Positions 32,602 through 41,531 of a DNA stretch of 64,000 nt are shown in pieces. The notes below the pieces were generated by a model. It did not search any database. It was not told the origin of the DNA and saw nothing but the letters and a program-made list of their open reading frames with translations. The stretch comes from Calidihabitans tengchongensis (GTDB lineage Bacteria; Sysuimicrobiota; Sysuimicrobiia; Sysuimicrobiales; Kaftiobacteriaceae), in contig JAVKIE010000001.1 in the NCBI GenBank assembly GCA_031459615.1, forward strand, positions 124,001-188,000. Reading direction: 5' to 3'. The first letter of the stretch is position 1; each line of letters opens with the position of its first letter. The position numbers were made by a program, and so were the translations under genes.

Positions 32602-34742
32602 CGCGCCGGCGTGCGCACGAAGCGGAGGACGCGCCGGTCGCGCGCGCGGCGACCCTGGTCGCAATCCTGGTGGCCGTGGCCGCCGTGGGCGTGCAGGAGG
32701 AGTTCGCCTCCCAGGCTGCGCTGGCCGCCGCGGCTGTCACGGCCGGCTTCATAGTCAGCTACCTTCGGCGCCGGGCCCGGAACACGTGGCTGAAGCTGGC
32801 TGTCGCCGTCCTGGTGCTGGTCGTGGCCCGGGACTTCTTCCGCACGCTGGTGGCCACTCCCTACGACCCGCGGGTCCCCCTCGTGCGCCTGTTCCTGTGG
32901 CTGCAGGTCCTCCACAGCTTCGACCTGCCGGCCCGCCGGGATCTCAAGTACTCCCTGGCGAGCGCGGTGGTGCTCGTGGCCGTCGGCGGCGCGTACGCGC
33001 GGGACCTGGCCTACGGCCTGGTGGTCGCGGTCTTCGCCCTGGCCGCCACCACAGCCGTTGCCGCGCTGTACTGGCCGGAGGGTGCACCCCTGCGGGGGCT
33101 GCTGCGCGCGGGGGCCGGGGCCGGCGCCGCGGTGGTCCTGGCCGCGGCAGCGGTGTTCGTCGCGGTCCCCCGGGGGGAGGGCCTGCGGGTCCGGTGGATG
33201 CCGGTGTCCCCGCGGCTGCCGTGGGCGGCCCGTCTGCACACACGCATTGTCAATCCGGCCTATCCGGAGGCCGACCAGGCGGGACCGCAGCGGGACGTGG
33301 TCTTCAACCCCCTGGGCTACGTGGGCTTCTCCACCTTCGTGGACCTGCGCCTGCGGGGTGTGCCGGACGAGCGTCTGGTCCTGCGCGTCCGGTCCACGCG
33401 CCCGGCGTTCTGGCGGGGGCTGGGGTTTGACGAGTACACCGGCCAGGGCTGGCGGATGACGGATCCGTCCGTCGAGGAACTGATCCCCGACCAGGTGCGG
33501 TTTGTGGCCCGGCTGGGAGAGGACGAGCCCTGGCCGGCCGGCTCCGAGCAGGTCGTCCAGACATTTTACGTGGAGGCCGACCAGCCCAACGTCATCTTCG
33601 CCGCCTACCGGCCGTTCGAGGTCTACTTCCCCACCGGGCTGGTAGCCGTGGACCGCTACGCCGGACTGCGCAGCCCGATTACCCTGGAGCCGGGGATGGT
33701 CTACAGCGTGATCAGCCGGGTCCCGTCGCCCACTCCGGCGCTGCTGGCCCGCGAGCACGGCGAGATTCCGCCCTCGGTGCGGGAGCGGTACCTGCAGGTG
33801 CCCCGGCTGCCCGACCGCGTGCGGCAGTTGGCCGCCGACCTCGCGGCGGGAGGCGGCAGCCCCTACGGCAAGGCCGTGGCCGTCGCCGACTACCTGCGCC
33901 GGTGCTGCACGTACACGCTGCAGGCGCCTCCGTTGCCTCCGGGTGCGGATGCCGTCGACCACTTCCTGTTCGTGACGCGCCAGGGATCCTGCGAGGCGTT
34001 CAGCAGCGCCCTGGCCGTCCTGCTGCGCGCGGCCGGGGTCCCGGCGCGGTTGGTGACCGGCTACACCACCGGGGCGTATAATCGGCTCACCGGCTACTAC
34101 GAGGTCCGCAACTCCGACGCCCACGCCTGGGTGGAGGTCTTCCAGCCCGGCGTGGGGTGGGTGGCGGTGGACCCGACGCCGGGGTTTGCGGTGCCGTCCG
34201 CGCTGGACGACTCACCCGGCCAGTGGCTGCTGGCGGACGGGATCCGATGGGTGTGGAGGGGGATGGCCGGAGCCGGCGCAACGGTCCCGCGGGACATTCC
34301 CCTGCAGGCCGGCGTCCTCGCTGTCCTGGGGGCGGCGGCCGCTGCGGCCGCCGCCGCGGCCCGGACACGGCGCGGGCCCGGCCGCCCCGCAGATCCGGTG
34401 GAGACCGCCTACGTCCGCATGGAGCACCTGCTGAGACGCCGGGGATACCGCCGGCTGGGGCATCTGACTCCTCGGGAGTTCGTGGCGGCGCTGCCGGAGT
34501 CCGTCCGGCCCCCCGCGGATCTGGTCACGCGGGTGTTTGAGGCATCCCGGTACGGCGGTCGGCCGGCCACTTTGGGGGACGTCGACGCCTGCCGGCAGGC
34601 GCTGGACACCCTGCGCGGGGCGGTGCGACGCCTCCCGCGGCGGAGGGAACCGCCGGGTCGCACCGCCACCCAGCCGCGTTCTCGCGTTCCCGCGATCCCG
34701 CCTTCCCGCGAGTTCGCGCGTCCGCACGGTGACCGCTCATGA
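32598..34742 (+). CDS. TgpA-like transglutaminase-domain membrane protein
   Basis: This 714-residue inner-membrane protein resembles TgpA. About seven hydrophobic segments fill residues 18-185. A periplasmic region (about 190-560) contains a transglutaminase-like core with the full triad: Cys near 465 in QGSCEAFSSALAVLLRAAG, His near 509 in SDAHAWVEVF and Asp near 525 in VDPTPG. One further membrane helix (about 575-595) and a cytoplasmic DUF4129-like tail follow. The last 20 or so residues (rich in Arg, Pro and Ser) are encoded by the octamer repeat at 34675-34723. Substrates of this family are not established. Confidence 0.9.
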   Translation: MTRRRAHEAEDAPVARAATLVAILVAVAAVGVQEEFASQAALAAAAVTAGFIVSYLRRRARNTWLKLAVAVLVLVVARDFFRTLVATPYDPRVPLVRLFLWLQVLHSFDLPARRDLKYSLASAVVLVAVGGAYARDLAYGLVVAVFALAATTAVAALYWPEGAPLRGLLRAGAGAGAAVVLAAAAVFVAVPRGEGLRVRWMPVSPRLPWAARLHTRIVNPAYPEADQAGPQRDVVFNPLGYVGFSTFVDLRLRGVPDERLVLRVRSTRPAFWRGLGFDEYTGQGWRMTDPSVEELIPDQVRFVARLGEDEPWPAGSEQVVQTFYVEADQPNVIFAAYRPFEVYFPTGLVAVDRYAGLRSPITLEPGMVYSVISRVPSPTPALLAREHGEIPPSVRERYLQVPRLPDRVRQLAADLAAGGGSPYGKAVAVADYLRRCCTYTLQAPPLPPGADAVDHFLFVTRQGSCEAFSSALAVLLRAAGVPARLVTGYTTGAYNRLTGYYEVRNSDAHAWVEVFQPGVGWVAVDPTPGFAVPSALDDSPGQWLLADGIRWVWRGMAGAGATVPRDIPLQAGVLAVLGAAAAAAAAAARTRRGPGRPADPVETAYVRMEHLLRRRGYRRLGHLTPREFVAALPESVRPPADLVTRVFEASRYGGRPATLGDVDACRQALDTLRGAVRRLPRRREPPGRTATQPRSRVPAIPPSREFARPHGDRS
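34675..34723 (+). repeat. Octamer repeat (TCCCGCGA-type) at a protein C-terminus
   Basis: About six imperfect octamers (TTCTCGCG, TTCCCGCG, ATCCCGCC, TTCCCGCG, AGTTCGCG) form the 3' end of the transglutaminase gene, 15 bases before the pilD start codon. Confidence 0.7.
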
Positions 34743-35494
34743 ACTCGCCCGCCATCCTCGCCTTCGTCTTCGCCCTGGGCACCATCCTGGGCAGTTTTCT
34801 CAACGTGGTGATCTACCGGCTGCCCCGCAAGCAGTCTCTGGTCCGCCCGGGCTCGCACTGCCCGCGCTGCGGGACGCCGGTGCGGCCGGCCGACAACATC
34901 CCCCTGCTCAGCTTCGTCCTGTTGCGCGGCCGGTGCCGGACCTGCCGGGCGCCGATCGGGTGGCGGTACCCCCTGGTGGAAGCTACGGCCGGCGTGTTGC
35001 TGGTCCTGATCTGGTCCTCCTATGCGCCCGCGGGCGCCTGGCTGGCTCTGGTCTCGGGGGCCGTCTTGGCCCTCAGCCTGCTGGCGGTGTTTTTCATCGA
35101 CTTGGACCACCAGATCGTCCCCAACGCCATCACCTATCCCGGTCTGGCCGCGGGCCTGGCCCTGTCCGCCCTCCAGGGCAGGATTGTCCCCGCGGTGGTT
35201 GCCGCAGCCGGAGCCGGCGCCTTCTTCCTGCTCATTGCCCTGGTCAGCCGTGGAGGCATGGGGGGCGGAGACATCAAACTGGCCGCCATGATGGGGGCGT
35301 TTCTGGGCTGGCCGGGCATCGCCGTGGGCTTACTGGTGGGTTTCCTTGTGGGGGCGGCGGCCGGGCTGGTCCTGATGGCCGCCCGGAAGCGGTCGCGCAA
35401 AGACCCCATCCCCTTCGGGCCGGCGCTGGCGGTGGGAGGAGTGGTGGCCCTGCTGGCAGGAGACGTGCTCCTGCGGTGGTGGTTGAGCCTGTGA
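34739..35494 (+). CDS. pilD: Prepilin peptidase / N-methyltransferase PilD
   Basis: PilD cuts prepilin leaders after Gly and N-methylates the new N-terminus in the inner membrane. The 251-residue product has the N-terminal domain GSFLNVVIYRLPR and two zinc-binding Cys pairs (C41-x2-C44, then CRTC near 66-69). Both catalytic aspartates are visible: FFIDLDHQIVPN near residue 118 and GGMGGGDIKL near 178. About eight membrane segments are present. Its ATG overlaps the stop of the transglutaminase gene, and minor pilin genes follow. Confidence 0.97.
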   Translation: MNSPAILAFVFALGTILGSFLNVVIYRLPRKQSLVRPGSHCPRCGTPVRPADNIPLLSFVLLRGRCRTCRAPIGWRYPLVEATAGVLLVLIWSSYAPAGAWLALVSGAVLALSLLAVFFIDLDHQIVPNAITYPGLAAGLALSALQGRIVPAVVAAAGAGAFFLLIALVSRGGMGGGDIKLAAMMGAFLGWPGIAVGLLVGFLVGAAAGLVLMAARKRSRKDPIPFGPALAVGGVVALLAGDVLLRWWLSL

Positions 35495-35614
35495 GACGGC
35501 GTCCGGTGGCACAGTGAGGGAAGTTTTCGGGCACCTGCGTGGAAGTACGGTCCCACGCGGGGCGGGGCGTGATGTCTGCGGCCCGGCGGGGTGGGGCAGA
35601 ATCATAAGAGACCC

Positions 35615-36133
35615 ATGAGGGCCCGAGTGCGGGGAGCGCGCGGCCAGGCCGGCTTCTCGCTGATCGAGCTGGTGGTGGTGGTCGGCCTGGCCTCCCTGGT
35701 CCTGGGGATGCTGGTGCTGGGCATCCGCCGGGCCAGCGACGCCTTTCAGCTGCGCCGGGCGGCGTCCCTGGTCACCGCCGAGCTGCGCCGCGCGCACGCC
35801 GCGGCGGTCAGCGCCGGGGTGGCCTACACCGTGGAGCTGGTGGTCGGGAGCCCCGGCGGCCTGAGGGTGTACCGCCACCAACCGTCCCCCGATCCGCCGT
35901 TGTTGGAGCGGACGGTGGGGTCCGGGGAGTGGCCGTCGTCGGTGACCGTCGACGGGTCGGCCAGCACGGTGGCCGCCTGCACGACCCCCGGGGACCCGTC
36001 CAACAAATGTGTGACGTTTCAGCCGCTGGGCTTTGCGGTATCTGGTGGAGACGTGCGGCTGGTGAGCCGGTCAGGCGTCGGGGTCAGCGTCCAGGTAACG
36101 GCGGCCACCGGGCGGGTGAGCGTGGTGCCATGA
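35615..36133 (+). CDS. fimT: Minor pseudopilin, GspH/FimT type
   Basis: This 172-residue prepilin has a basic leader ending QAG, then FSLIELVVVVGLASLVLGML with Glu5, and the helix R-A-A-S-L-V-T-A-E-L-R-R-A-H-A typical of GspH/FimT. Such minor pilins prime pilus assembly at the tip. ATG 35615 is chosen; the GTG at 35591 gives a longer leader. A hairpin GCGTGG/CCACGC (about 35538-35557) lies in the 120-base leader. The stop overlaps the next ATG. Confidence 0.88.
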   Translation: MRARVRGARGQAGFSLIELVVVVGLASLVLGMLVLGIRRASDAFQLRRAASLVTAELRRAHAAAVSAGVAYTVELVVGSPGGLRVYRHQPSPDPPLLERTVGSGEWPSSVTVDGSASTVAACTTPGDPSNKCVTFQPLGFAVSGGDVRLVSRSGVGVSVQVTAATGRVSVVP

Positions 36134-36660
36134 GCGACCAGCGCGGGTTCACCCTGCTGGAGGTCCTGGTGTCGCTGGCCATCTTTGCCGTGGTGGTCAT
36201 CGGCGCCCTGGGGGTGCTCGGGGCGACCAGTTCCGGCGGGTTCCTGGAGGGGTTTCCCACCGGGTTCACCACCACCCGGTCGGCCAAGGACGCCACGGCG
36301 GCCGCGGTGTACCTCCAGGCGCTTCACGAGTACGTCGCCGCGCAGAACGCTGCGGCCCTGAGCCCAGGCGCGTATTGCGACGGGCCGGACTGCACGGGGG
36401 CGTCCATCTCGTCCTCCGGGCTGACCGGCTATCCCACCCCGCCCGGTCAGCCCTACCAGCTGGACTGGAGGAAGCTGGACGTGACCATCGAGCGGTGGTG
36501 CTGGGACGACTCGGTGCGGCGCTACGTGCACACCTCCGGCTGCGACACCGCGCCGTCCACCGAGTACCTCGTCCGGATCCGCTCGGTCCTGAGCTGGCGC
36601 TACCGGTCGGCGACCCGCACCCTGACCCTCGACCGCTTCCTGCAGGGAGGCCTGCCGTGA
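36130..36660 (+). CDS. pilV: Minor pilin, PilV type
   Basis: This 176-residue prepilin has a minimal leader (MSDQRG) and FTLLEVLVSLAIFAVVVIGALGVL. The pattern of a short leader and G-A-L-G-V-L after the helix fits PilV/GspI-type minor pilins. Several Cys in the globular part (YCDGPDC, RWCW, SGCD) may form disulfides. It overlaps both flanking genes by four bases, so the minor pilins are made from one transcript. Confidence 0.87.
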   Translation: MSDQRGFTLLEVLVSLAIFAVVVIGALGVLGATSSGGFLEGFPTGFTTTRSAKDATAAAVYLQALHEYVAAQNAAALSPGAYCDGPDCTGASISSSGLTGYPTPPGQPYQLDWRKLDVTIERWCWDDSVRRYVHTSGCDTAPSTEYLVRIRSVLSWRYRSATRTLTLDRFLQGGLP

Positions 36661-37397
36661 CGCGGCTCCTGAGGCGGGTTCACCGGTCACAGGGCGGGGT
36701 CACCCTGGTGGAGATGCTGGTGGCCCTGGCGGTGTTCGGGCTGTTCATCCTGATGATCGACGCCGTCTTCAGCAGCGCCCGCACCGGTTCGCGCAAGGTG
36801 GAGGTGGCCGCCGACGTCGCCCAGAACGCCCGCGTGGCGGTGGACCGGATCACCCGGGAGCTGCGGGAGACCGGTGCTGCACAGCTGGTGGTGGATACCA
36901 GCCTGGGAGCCGGCTGGCACAGGGTGCTGTTCAAGTCGGCCCGCCTGGGCCGCGACCAGACGAAATTCTGCCTGTACACCCGGACCGAGTCCGAGGAGCT
37001 GTACAACCGGTACTGTTACGAGGACTTCACGGGGACCGACCCGCCCAAACCCTCCCAGACCACCGGCGACCCGCCGTACCCGCCCCCGTGCGACACGCCC
37101 GACGGCTCGCCGTGCATGCGCTACGTGCCCATCTGGCAGCGGTACGTGGGCTACTACCGGGACGGGTCGGACCTCAAGAGGGTGACCGGCCAGCTGGCGT
37201 CCCCCACAGAGTCCCTGAACCTGGCGTGGCTGACCGGCGGGGACACGATCGCGGCCATGGTGGAGAGCTTCGACGTCACCCAGGCCGGCGGGCTGCTGAC
37301 GGTCCGGCTGAAGGTGGCGGGCACCGAAGTGGTGCAGGGCCGGGCCCTGCCCGAGCAGGAGATCCTGCTGCCCGGGGGGTCCCTGACGCGCAACTGA
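36657..37397 (+). CDS. pilW: Minor pilin, PilW type
   Basis: This 246-residue prepilin has GG-VTLVEMLVALAVFGLFILMI (Glu5 kept, Val at +1), followed by the helix NARVAVDRITRELRETGA that marks PilW/GspJ-type proteins. The globular domain holds a Pro-rich Cys-containing loop (PPYPPPCDTPDGSPCMRY). The GTG start overlaps the PilV stop. Confidence 0.87.
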   Translation: MTRLLRRVHRSQGGVTLVEMLVALAVFGLFILMIDAVFSSARTGSRKVEVAADVAQNARVAVDRITRELRETGAAQLVVDTSLGAGWHRVLFKSARLGRDQTKFCLYTRTESEELYNRYCYEDFTGTDPPKPSQTTGDPPYPPPCDTPDGSPCMRYVPIWQRYVGYYRDGSDLKRVTGQLASPTESLNLAWLTGGDTIAAMVESFDVTQAGGLLTVRLKVAGTEVVQGRALPEQEILLPGGSLTRN

Positions 37398-37447
37398 CCT
37401 GGCCCCTGCGGGGGCGAGGATCCGAAGGCGAATGTGGGTGAAAGGGC

Positions 37448-39109
37448 ATGAGGTGTGATGGACACAGGAGACTGCGGGCACGCCGGAGAGCAGTGAGAGC
37501 GCGTGAACGGGGAGCCGGAATCGGCGTCCAAGCCGGCGAGCGGGGGGCGGCACTGGTCACCGTCCTGCTGTTCGTGGTGCTCACCTTCATCCTGATCACC
37601 GCCATGCTGACCGCTGCCGGCAACGAGATCGTCATCGCCGGCCTGCAGCGGGACAGCGCCCGCGCCGCCGACCTGGCCCAGGCCGGGATCCAGGAGGCCA
37701 TGACCCGGGTGGCCGAGGGCCGGCCCTACCTGGCCGGCTTCAGCAGCTCGCTGGTCGCCTCCGGCGCCGTGCCCGGCGCCACCGCGAACGTGACCGTGGT
37801 CCAGCGGTACGTGGGGACCAATTCAGCGTACCTGGAAATCCGCTCAGATGCCACCGTGGGCCGCGCGACCCGACGCCTGAGCGCCCTGGTCCTGCAGCAG
37901 CAGATCGCCTTTCCGCCCAACGTGACGTTCGCCGCCAGCGTCACCGAGACCGGCAGCGCCGACATCAGCGCCGGCGACGTGTACGCACGGACCTTCATCC
38001 AGTACAAGAACCTGCCCCCGGCAGGATCGTACACCTACGCCGGCTGGCGGGTCAGCAAGACGGCACCGGGCGCCATTCCATTCTGCTACAGGCGACCGTG
38101 CACTGACCCCAATCCGCCCGACGACACGACCAAGTGGTACCCCGCCACCCGGCTGGGGGAGCTGGACACCTCGTCGATAGGCCGCGACATCCTGGCCTTT
38201 GCGGCGGACGCCACGGCCAACTATCCCACCTGTACTCCCACCAACCCCGCCTACGCCGTGACCTTCAGCGGGCGCAAGCAGGACAACACCGACGCTGTCA
38301 ACGAGCCAGTGTACGGATTCGACAGGGACGACCCTGACGGGGGAGGGCCCATTCCCTCTCAGCTGGACCCCGACCTGTTCCCCTGCGGGCTCCCCTACAA
38401 GTGGGTGGCCGAAATCGTCTACGACGAGACCGGCCTGCCGGTGGATCTCAACGGCGACGGCACTGCCGACCCCATCTGGTTCAAGCACGTGGTCTGGGAG
38501 CAGTACCTGAAGAACTACTGGCGCTTCAACGAGGTCAAGATGCGCCTGGAAAAGCGCAACGGCACCAGCCCTTGCCCGGACGACATCTGCCTGCCTGACG
38601 GCAAGGAGCCCGACCTGGTCAGTTATCCCCAGTACGCCACGGTGCCGCCGTTTCCGGAGATCAGCAGCATGACCAACAATTACACCTGCACGAAGAGCGG
38701 CGGCGGTGTGCTCAACTCGCTGCCGGTCACCTGCACCGCCCCCGACGGGAGCACCATCCAAACCGACCTGGGCTGTAAGTCCCCGGAGATGTCGGGATGC
38801 GCCGCCTCCCGCCAGGTGACTCTGGTCCTGGAGGGCGACTGGACCATCAACGGGAACATCGCGGGCCACGGGAACATCGTGGTAAACGGCAACCTCGTTG
38901 TCAACGGCACCTTTGACTACTGGGGGACGATCGTCGTCAACGGCACCCTGCAGGCCGGGACGGGGAACGTCAACGTGCACGGCGGCCTGGTGGCCAAGGA
39001 AACTCTGAAACTGATCGGCAACATCACAGTCGAAGGGGGAGCCAACGTGGGCGGCAGCGCCCCCACGGGCCCGTCCACGGTGGTCGGCAGGGCCTGGTGG
39101 GAACGCTAG
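37448..39109 (+). CDS. pilX: PilX-like protein with C-terminal Asn/Gly-rich repeat region
   Basis: This large minor pilin-like protein has 553 residues. A very basic N-terminus precedes ERGAALVTVLLFVVLTFILITAML, the PilX-type start without Glu5; the true start could be one of several downstream codons. The long middle part contains many Cys and a calcium-type loop (DLNGDGTADP). Near the C-terminus a strand-turn repeat with N-G-N-I/L spacing runs from WTINGNIAGHGN to GANVGG, like short beta-helix or polymer-forming proteins. Such proteins sit at the pilus tip in other species. The size and the repeat are unusual for PilX. Confidence 0.8.
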   Translation: MRCDGHRRLRARRRAVRARERGAGIGVQAGERGAALVTVLLFVVLTFILITAMLTAAGNEIVIAGLQRDSARAADLAQAGIQEAMTRVAEGRPYLAGFSSSLVASGAVPGATANVTVVQRYVGTNSAYLEIRSDATVGRATRRLSALVLQQQIAFPPNVTFAASVTETGSADISAGDVYARTFIQYKNLPPAGSYTYAGWRVSKTAPGAIPFCYRRPCTDPNPPDDTTKWYPATRLGELDTSSIGRDILAFAADATANYPTCTPTNPAYAVTFSGRKQDNTDAVNEPVYGFDRDDPDGGGPIPSQLDPDLFPCGLPYKWVAEIVYDETGLPVDLNGDGTADPIWFKHVVWEQYLKNYWRFNEVKMRLEKRNGTSPCPDDICLPDGKEPDLVSYPQYATVPPFPEISSMTNNYTCTKSGGGVLNSLPVTCTAPDGSTIQTDLGCKSPEMSGCAASRQVTLVLEGDWTINGNIAGHGNIVVNGNLVVNGTFDYWGTIVVNGTLQAGTGNVNVHGGLVAKETLKLIGNITVEGGANVGGSAPTGPSTVVGRAWWER

Positions 39110-39118
39110 TGCGGTAAT

Positions 39119-39189
39119 CTCCCGCCCCTCCTGCGGCCCGGTGCCGGCGGGCCCCGGGGGACTGGGATGCCCCCGGATGGGGCAGGGAG
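39119..39189 (+). terminator. Large structured element after pilX
   Basis: CTCCCGCCCC (39119-39128) pairs with GGGGCAGGGAG (39179-39189, one bulge). A nested seven-base stem CCGGGGG (39154-39160) with CCCCCGG (39170-39176) lies inside. No T-run follows. It probably separates the minor-pilin operon from pilMNOPQ. Confidence 0.5.
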
Positions 39190-39295
39190 AATCTGGGCCG
39201 TTTCCATGGAAGCCTGCAGGAATTGCGGGCCGAAGTGGGAAGTGTTGCCTAGCGCGGCATCCCAAACGGAGGTTCGCTGAAGGGCGGTCGCGAGG

Positions 39296-40381
39296 ATGGC
39301 GCTGTTGGGAGCCCGTCGGTTTGTGGGCATCGACGTCGGCAGCCATACCGTCAAGGCCGTGGAGCTGGCCCCGGCGGGAACCCGCTACCGGGTCCTCCAC
39401 GCGGGGTGGGGGGAGACCCCCCCGGGGGCGGTCAAGGAGGGGGCGGTGGTGGAGCCCCAGGCCCTGGGGCTGGCCATCCGCCAGGTCCTCTCCCGGGCCG
39501 GCATCCGGCCCGGCCGGGTGGTCTCTGCCGTCGGCGGCCAGGCCGTCATCGTCCGGGAGCTGAAGCTGCCCCCCATGTCCCCCGACGAGCTCAAGCAGGC
39601 CGCCCGCTTTGAGGCCGAGCGCTACATCCCCTACGGGGTGCGCGAGGTCAACATGGACTTTGACGTCATCGGCGAGACGGTGGAGGACAACCAGCGCAAG
39701 ATCGTGGTCCTCCTGGTGGCCGCCCGCCGGGAGGTGGTGGACCGGCACGTGCAGGCCCTGGAGGCCGCCGGGGTGCAGCCCTTTGTCCTGGACGTGGAGT
39801 CCTTCGCCGTCATCCGGGCCCTGCAGCCCCACGCCGACGGCGAGGGGACGGCCACGGTCTTCGTGGACATCGGGGGAGAGACCACCGACATCGTCATCGT
39901 CGAAGGCCGCCAGCTGCGCCTGACGCGCAACATCAATATCGGGGGAGACAACCTGACGAAGGCGGTCGCGTCCCGGCTGGACATGGAGTTCTCGTCGGCC
40001 GCCCAGCTCAAGGAGGAAAAGGGCAGTGTGCTGCTGGAGGGTGAGCCGCTTCCCGACGACCGCACGGTGCTGGCCCTCCACGACGCCATGCTGCCGATCC
40101 TGGGCGACCTGGCCACGGAGATCCGCCGCTCGATGGACTACTTCCAGACCCGCTGGCGGGACAGCCGGGTCGGGCGAGTCGTCATCAGCGGCGGCACCGC
40201 CCGCCTGCAGAACCTGGACCGGTTCCTGTCGCTCGAACTGGGCGTGGAGACGGTGGTGGGCGATCCGTTCCTGACCTGCGAGGTGCCGGACCGGGTCCTC
40301 ACCCCCGACCAGCGCAAGCAGTGGGGCCCATCCCTGGCCACTGCCGTCGGACTGGCCATGCGGGGGGCAGCCGAGCGATGA
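39296..40381 (+). CDS. pilM: PilM type IV pilus assembly ATPase-fold protein
   Basis: PilM is an actin-like cytoplasmic protein that binds the N-terminus of PilN. The 361-residue product has phosphate-1 motif FVGIDVGSHTVKAVEL, phosphate-2 TVFVDIGGETTDIVIVEG and the adenosine motif VVISGGTARLQNLDRFL. The EAERYIPYGVREVNMDF segment is characteristic of PilM. It starts pilMNOPQ, with each gene overlapping or abutting the next. The 186-base upstream region is structured, but no clear promoter is seen. Confidence 0.95.
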   Translation: MALLGARRFVGIDVGSHTVKAVELAPAGTRYRVLHAGWGETPPGAVKEGAVVEPQALGLAIRQVLSRAGIRPGRVVSAVGGQAVIVRELKLPPMSPDELKQAARFEAERYIPYGVREVNMDFDVIGETVEDNQRKIVVLLVAARREVVDRHVQALEAAGVQPFVLDVESFAVIRALQPHADGEGTATVFVDIGGETTDIVIVEGRQLRLTRNINIGGDNLTKAVASRLDMEFSSAAQLKEEKGSVLLEGEPLPDDRTVLALHDAMLPILGDLATEIRRSMDYFQTRWRDSRVGRVVISGGTARLQNLDRFLSLELGVETVVGDPFLTCEVPDRVLTPDQRKQWGPSLATAVGLAMRGAAER

Positions 40382-40938
40382 TCAAGATCAACCTCCTGCC
40401 CCGGGAGCGGGTTCGCCGTCCCGCCATCGCACCACGGATGCTGGTGGCCCTGGCCTTTGTGGCCGTGCTGGCGGCGGTGGCCGTGGCCACGGTGGCCCTC
40501 AACGCCCGGATCGCCGGGCTGAAGGGCGACCTGGAGGCGGTCACCCGGGAGATCGAGCAACTGAAGCCCCGGGTCGCCGAGGTGGAAGCCCTGCAGCGCC
40601 AGATCGCCGAAGCCCGGCGCAAGGAGCAGCTGCTGCGGCAGCTGGAGGCCCTGCGCATTCCCTGGGACGAGATGCTGACCGAGTTGCGGCGCATCGTGCC
40701 CGCCGATGTCTGGCTGATCCGGGTGGAGGCCCGCCCCGACGGCAACCTGACCTTCAACGGGTTCGGCCTCAGCTACGAGGCCGTGGCCCGCTTCATGGTG
40801 AACCTGGACGCCTCACCCATGTTCGAGGGCGCGGACCTGAACATCGTCCAGAAGCAGGTCCAGGAAGGCCGCGAGGTGGCCAACTTCTCGGTGTCGGCGC
40901 GGCTGACGCCGCCGCGCCGGGAGGCCGGCGTGCCATGA
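40378..40938 (+). CDS. pilN: PilN alignment-complex protein
   Basis: This 186-residue inner-membrane protein starts with MIKINLLPRE, the conserved PilN motif that inserts into PilM. One membrane helix (about residues 20-42), a coiled coil (about 42-90) and a ferredoxin-like periplasmic domain follow. It overlaps pilM and pilO by four bases each. Confidence 0.94.
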   Translation: MIKINLLPRERVRRPAIAPRMLVALAFVAVLAAVAVATVALNARIAGLKGDLEAVTREIEQLKPRVAEVEALQRQIAEARRKEQLLRQLEALRIPWDEMLTELRRIVPADVWLIRVEARPDGNLTFNGFGLSYEAVARFMVNLDASPMFEGADLNIVQKQVQEGREVANFSVSARLTPPRREAGVP

Positions 40939-41531
40939 CCCGCCGCGAGCGCATCCTGCTCATCGTGGTCGGCACCGTCGGCGTGCTGCTGCTGTTTTAC
41001 TACTACGTCTACGCCCCCAAGCAGGCGGAGATCCGGCGGCTGACCGACCAGCTGGCCGCCCAGACGGCCCAGCGGGACCGCATGCGCGCCACCGCCGCCC
41101 AGATCACGCGCCTGCAGGAGGAGTACCAGCGGCTGTCGGCCTTCATCGCGCAGATCGAAACCCGCCTGCCCGCCCAGAAGGAAACCCCCCTGCTGCTGGT
41201 GCAGCTGGAGCGCCTCAGCCGCTCGGTGGGGGTCAACCTCCAGTCCATCCGGCCCTCCCAGCTGCAGCCGGCCACCGTCGGCCAGGCACAGCAGCAACCT
41301 GCTCGGGCAGGGGGACAGCAGGCTCCCCCTGGCGGGCCGACGTACCTGCGCTTTCCCATCGCCATGACCATCCAGGCGACCTACGACGAAACCATCCGGC
41401 TGATGGCGGCCTTGCGGGACTTCCCGCGGATGATCGCGGTCCGCAGCCTGGCGATTGACCCCCGCACCCTGCCGGAACTGACGCTCAACGTCGAGGCGGA
41501 GACCTACGTGCTGCCGCGGGAGGCCCGCTAG
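40935..41531 (+). CDS. pilO: PilO alignment-complex protein
   Basis: This 198-residue protein has one N-terminal membrane helix (about residues 6-27), a coiled coil (about 28-80) and a ferredoxin-like domain interrupted by a Gln/Pro-rich loop. The layout matches PilO, which pairs with PilN in the periplasm. The motif LLLVQLERLSRSVGVNLQSI is typical of PilO. Confidence 0.92.
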   Translation: MTRRERILLIVVGTVGVLLLFYYYVYAPKQAEIRRLTDQLAAQTAQRDRMRATAAQITRLQEEYQRLSAFIAQIETRLPAQKETPLLLVQLERLSRSVGVNLQSIRPSQLQPATVGQAQQQPARAGGQQAPPGGPTYLRFPIAMTIQATYDETIRLMAALRDFPRMIAVRSLAIDPRTLPELTLNVEAETYVLPREAR

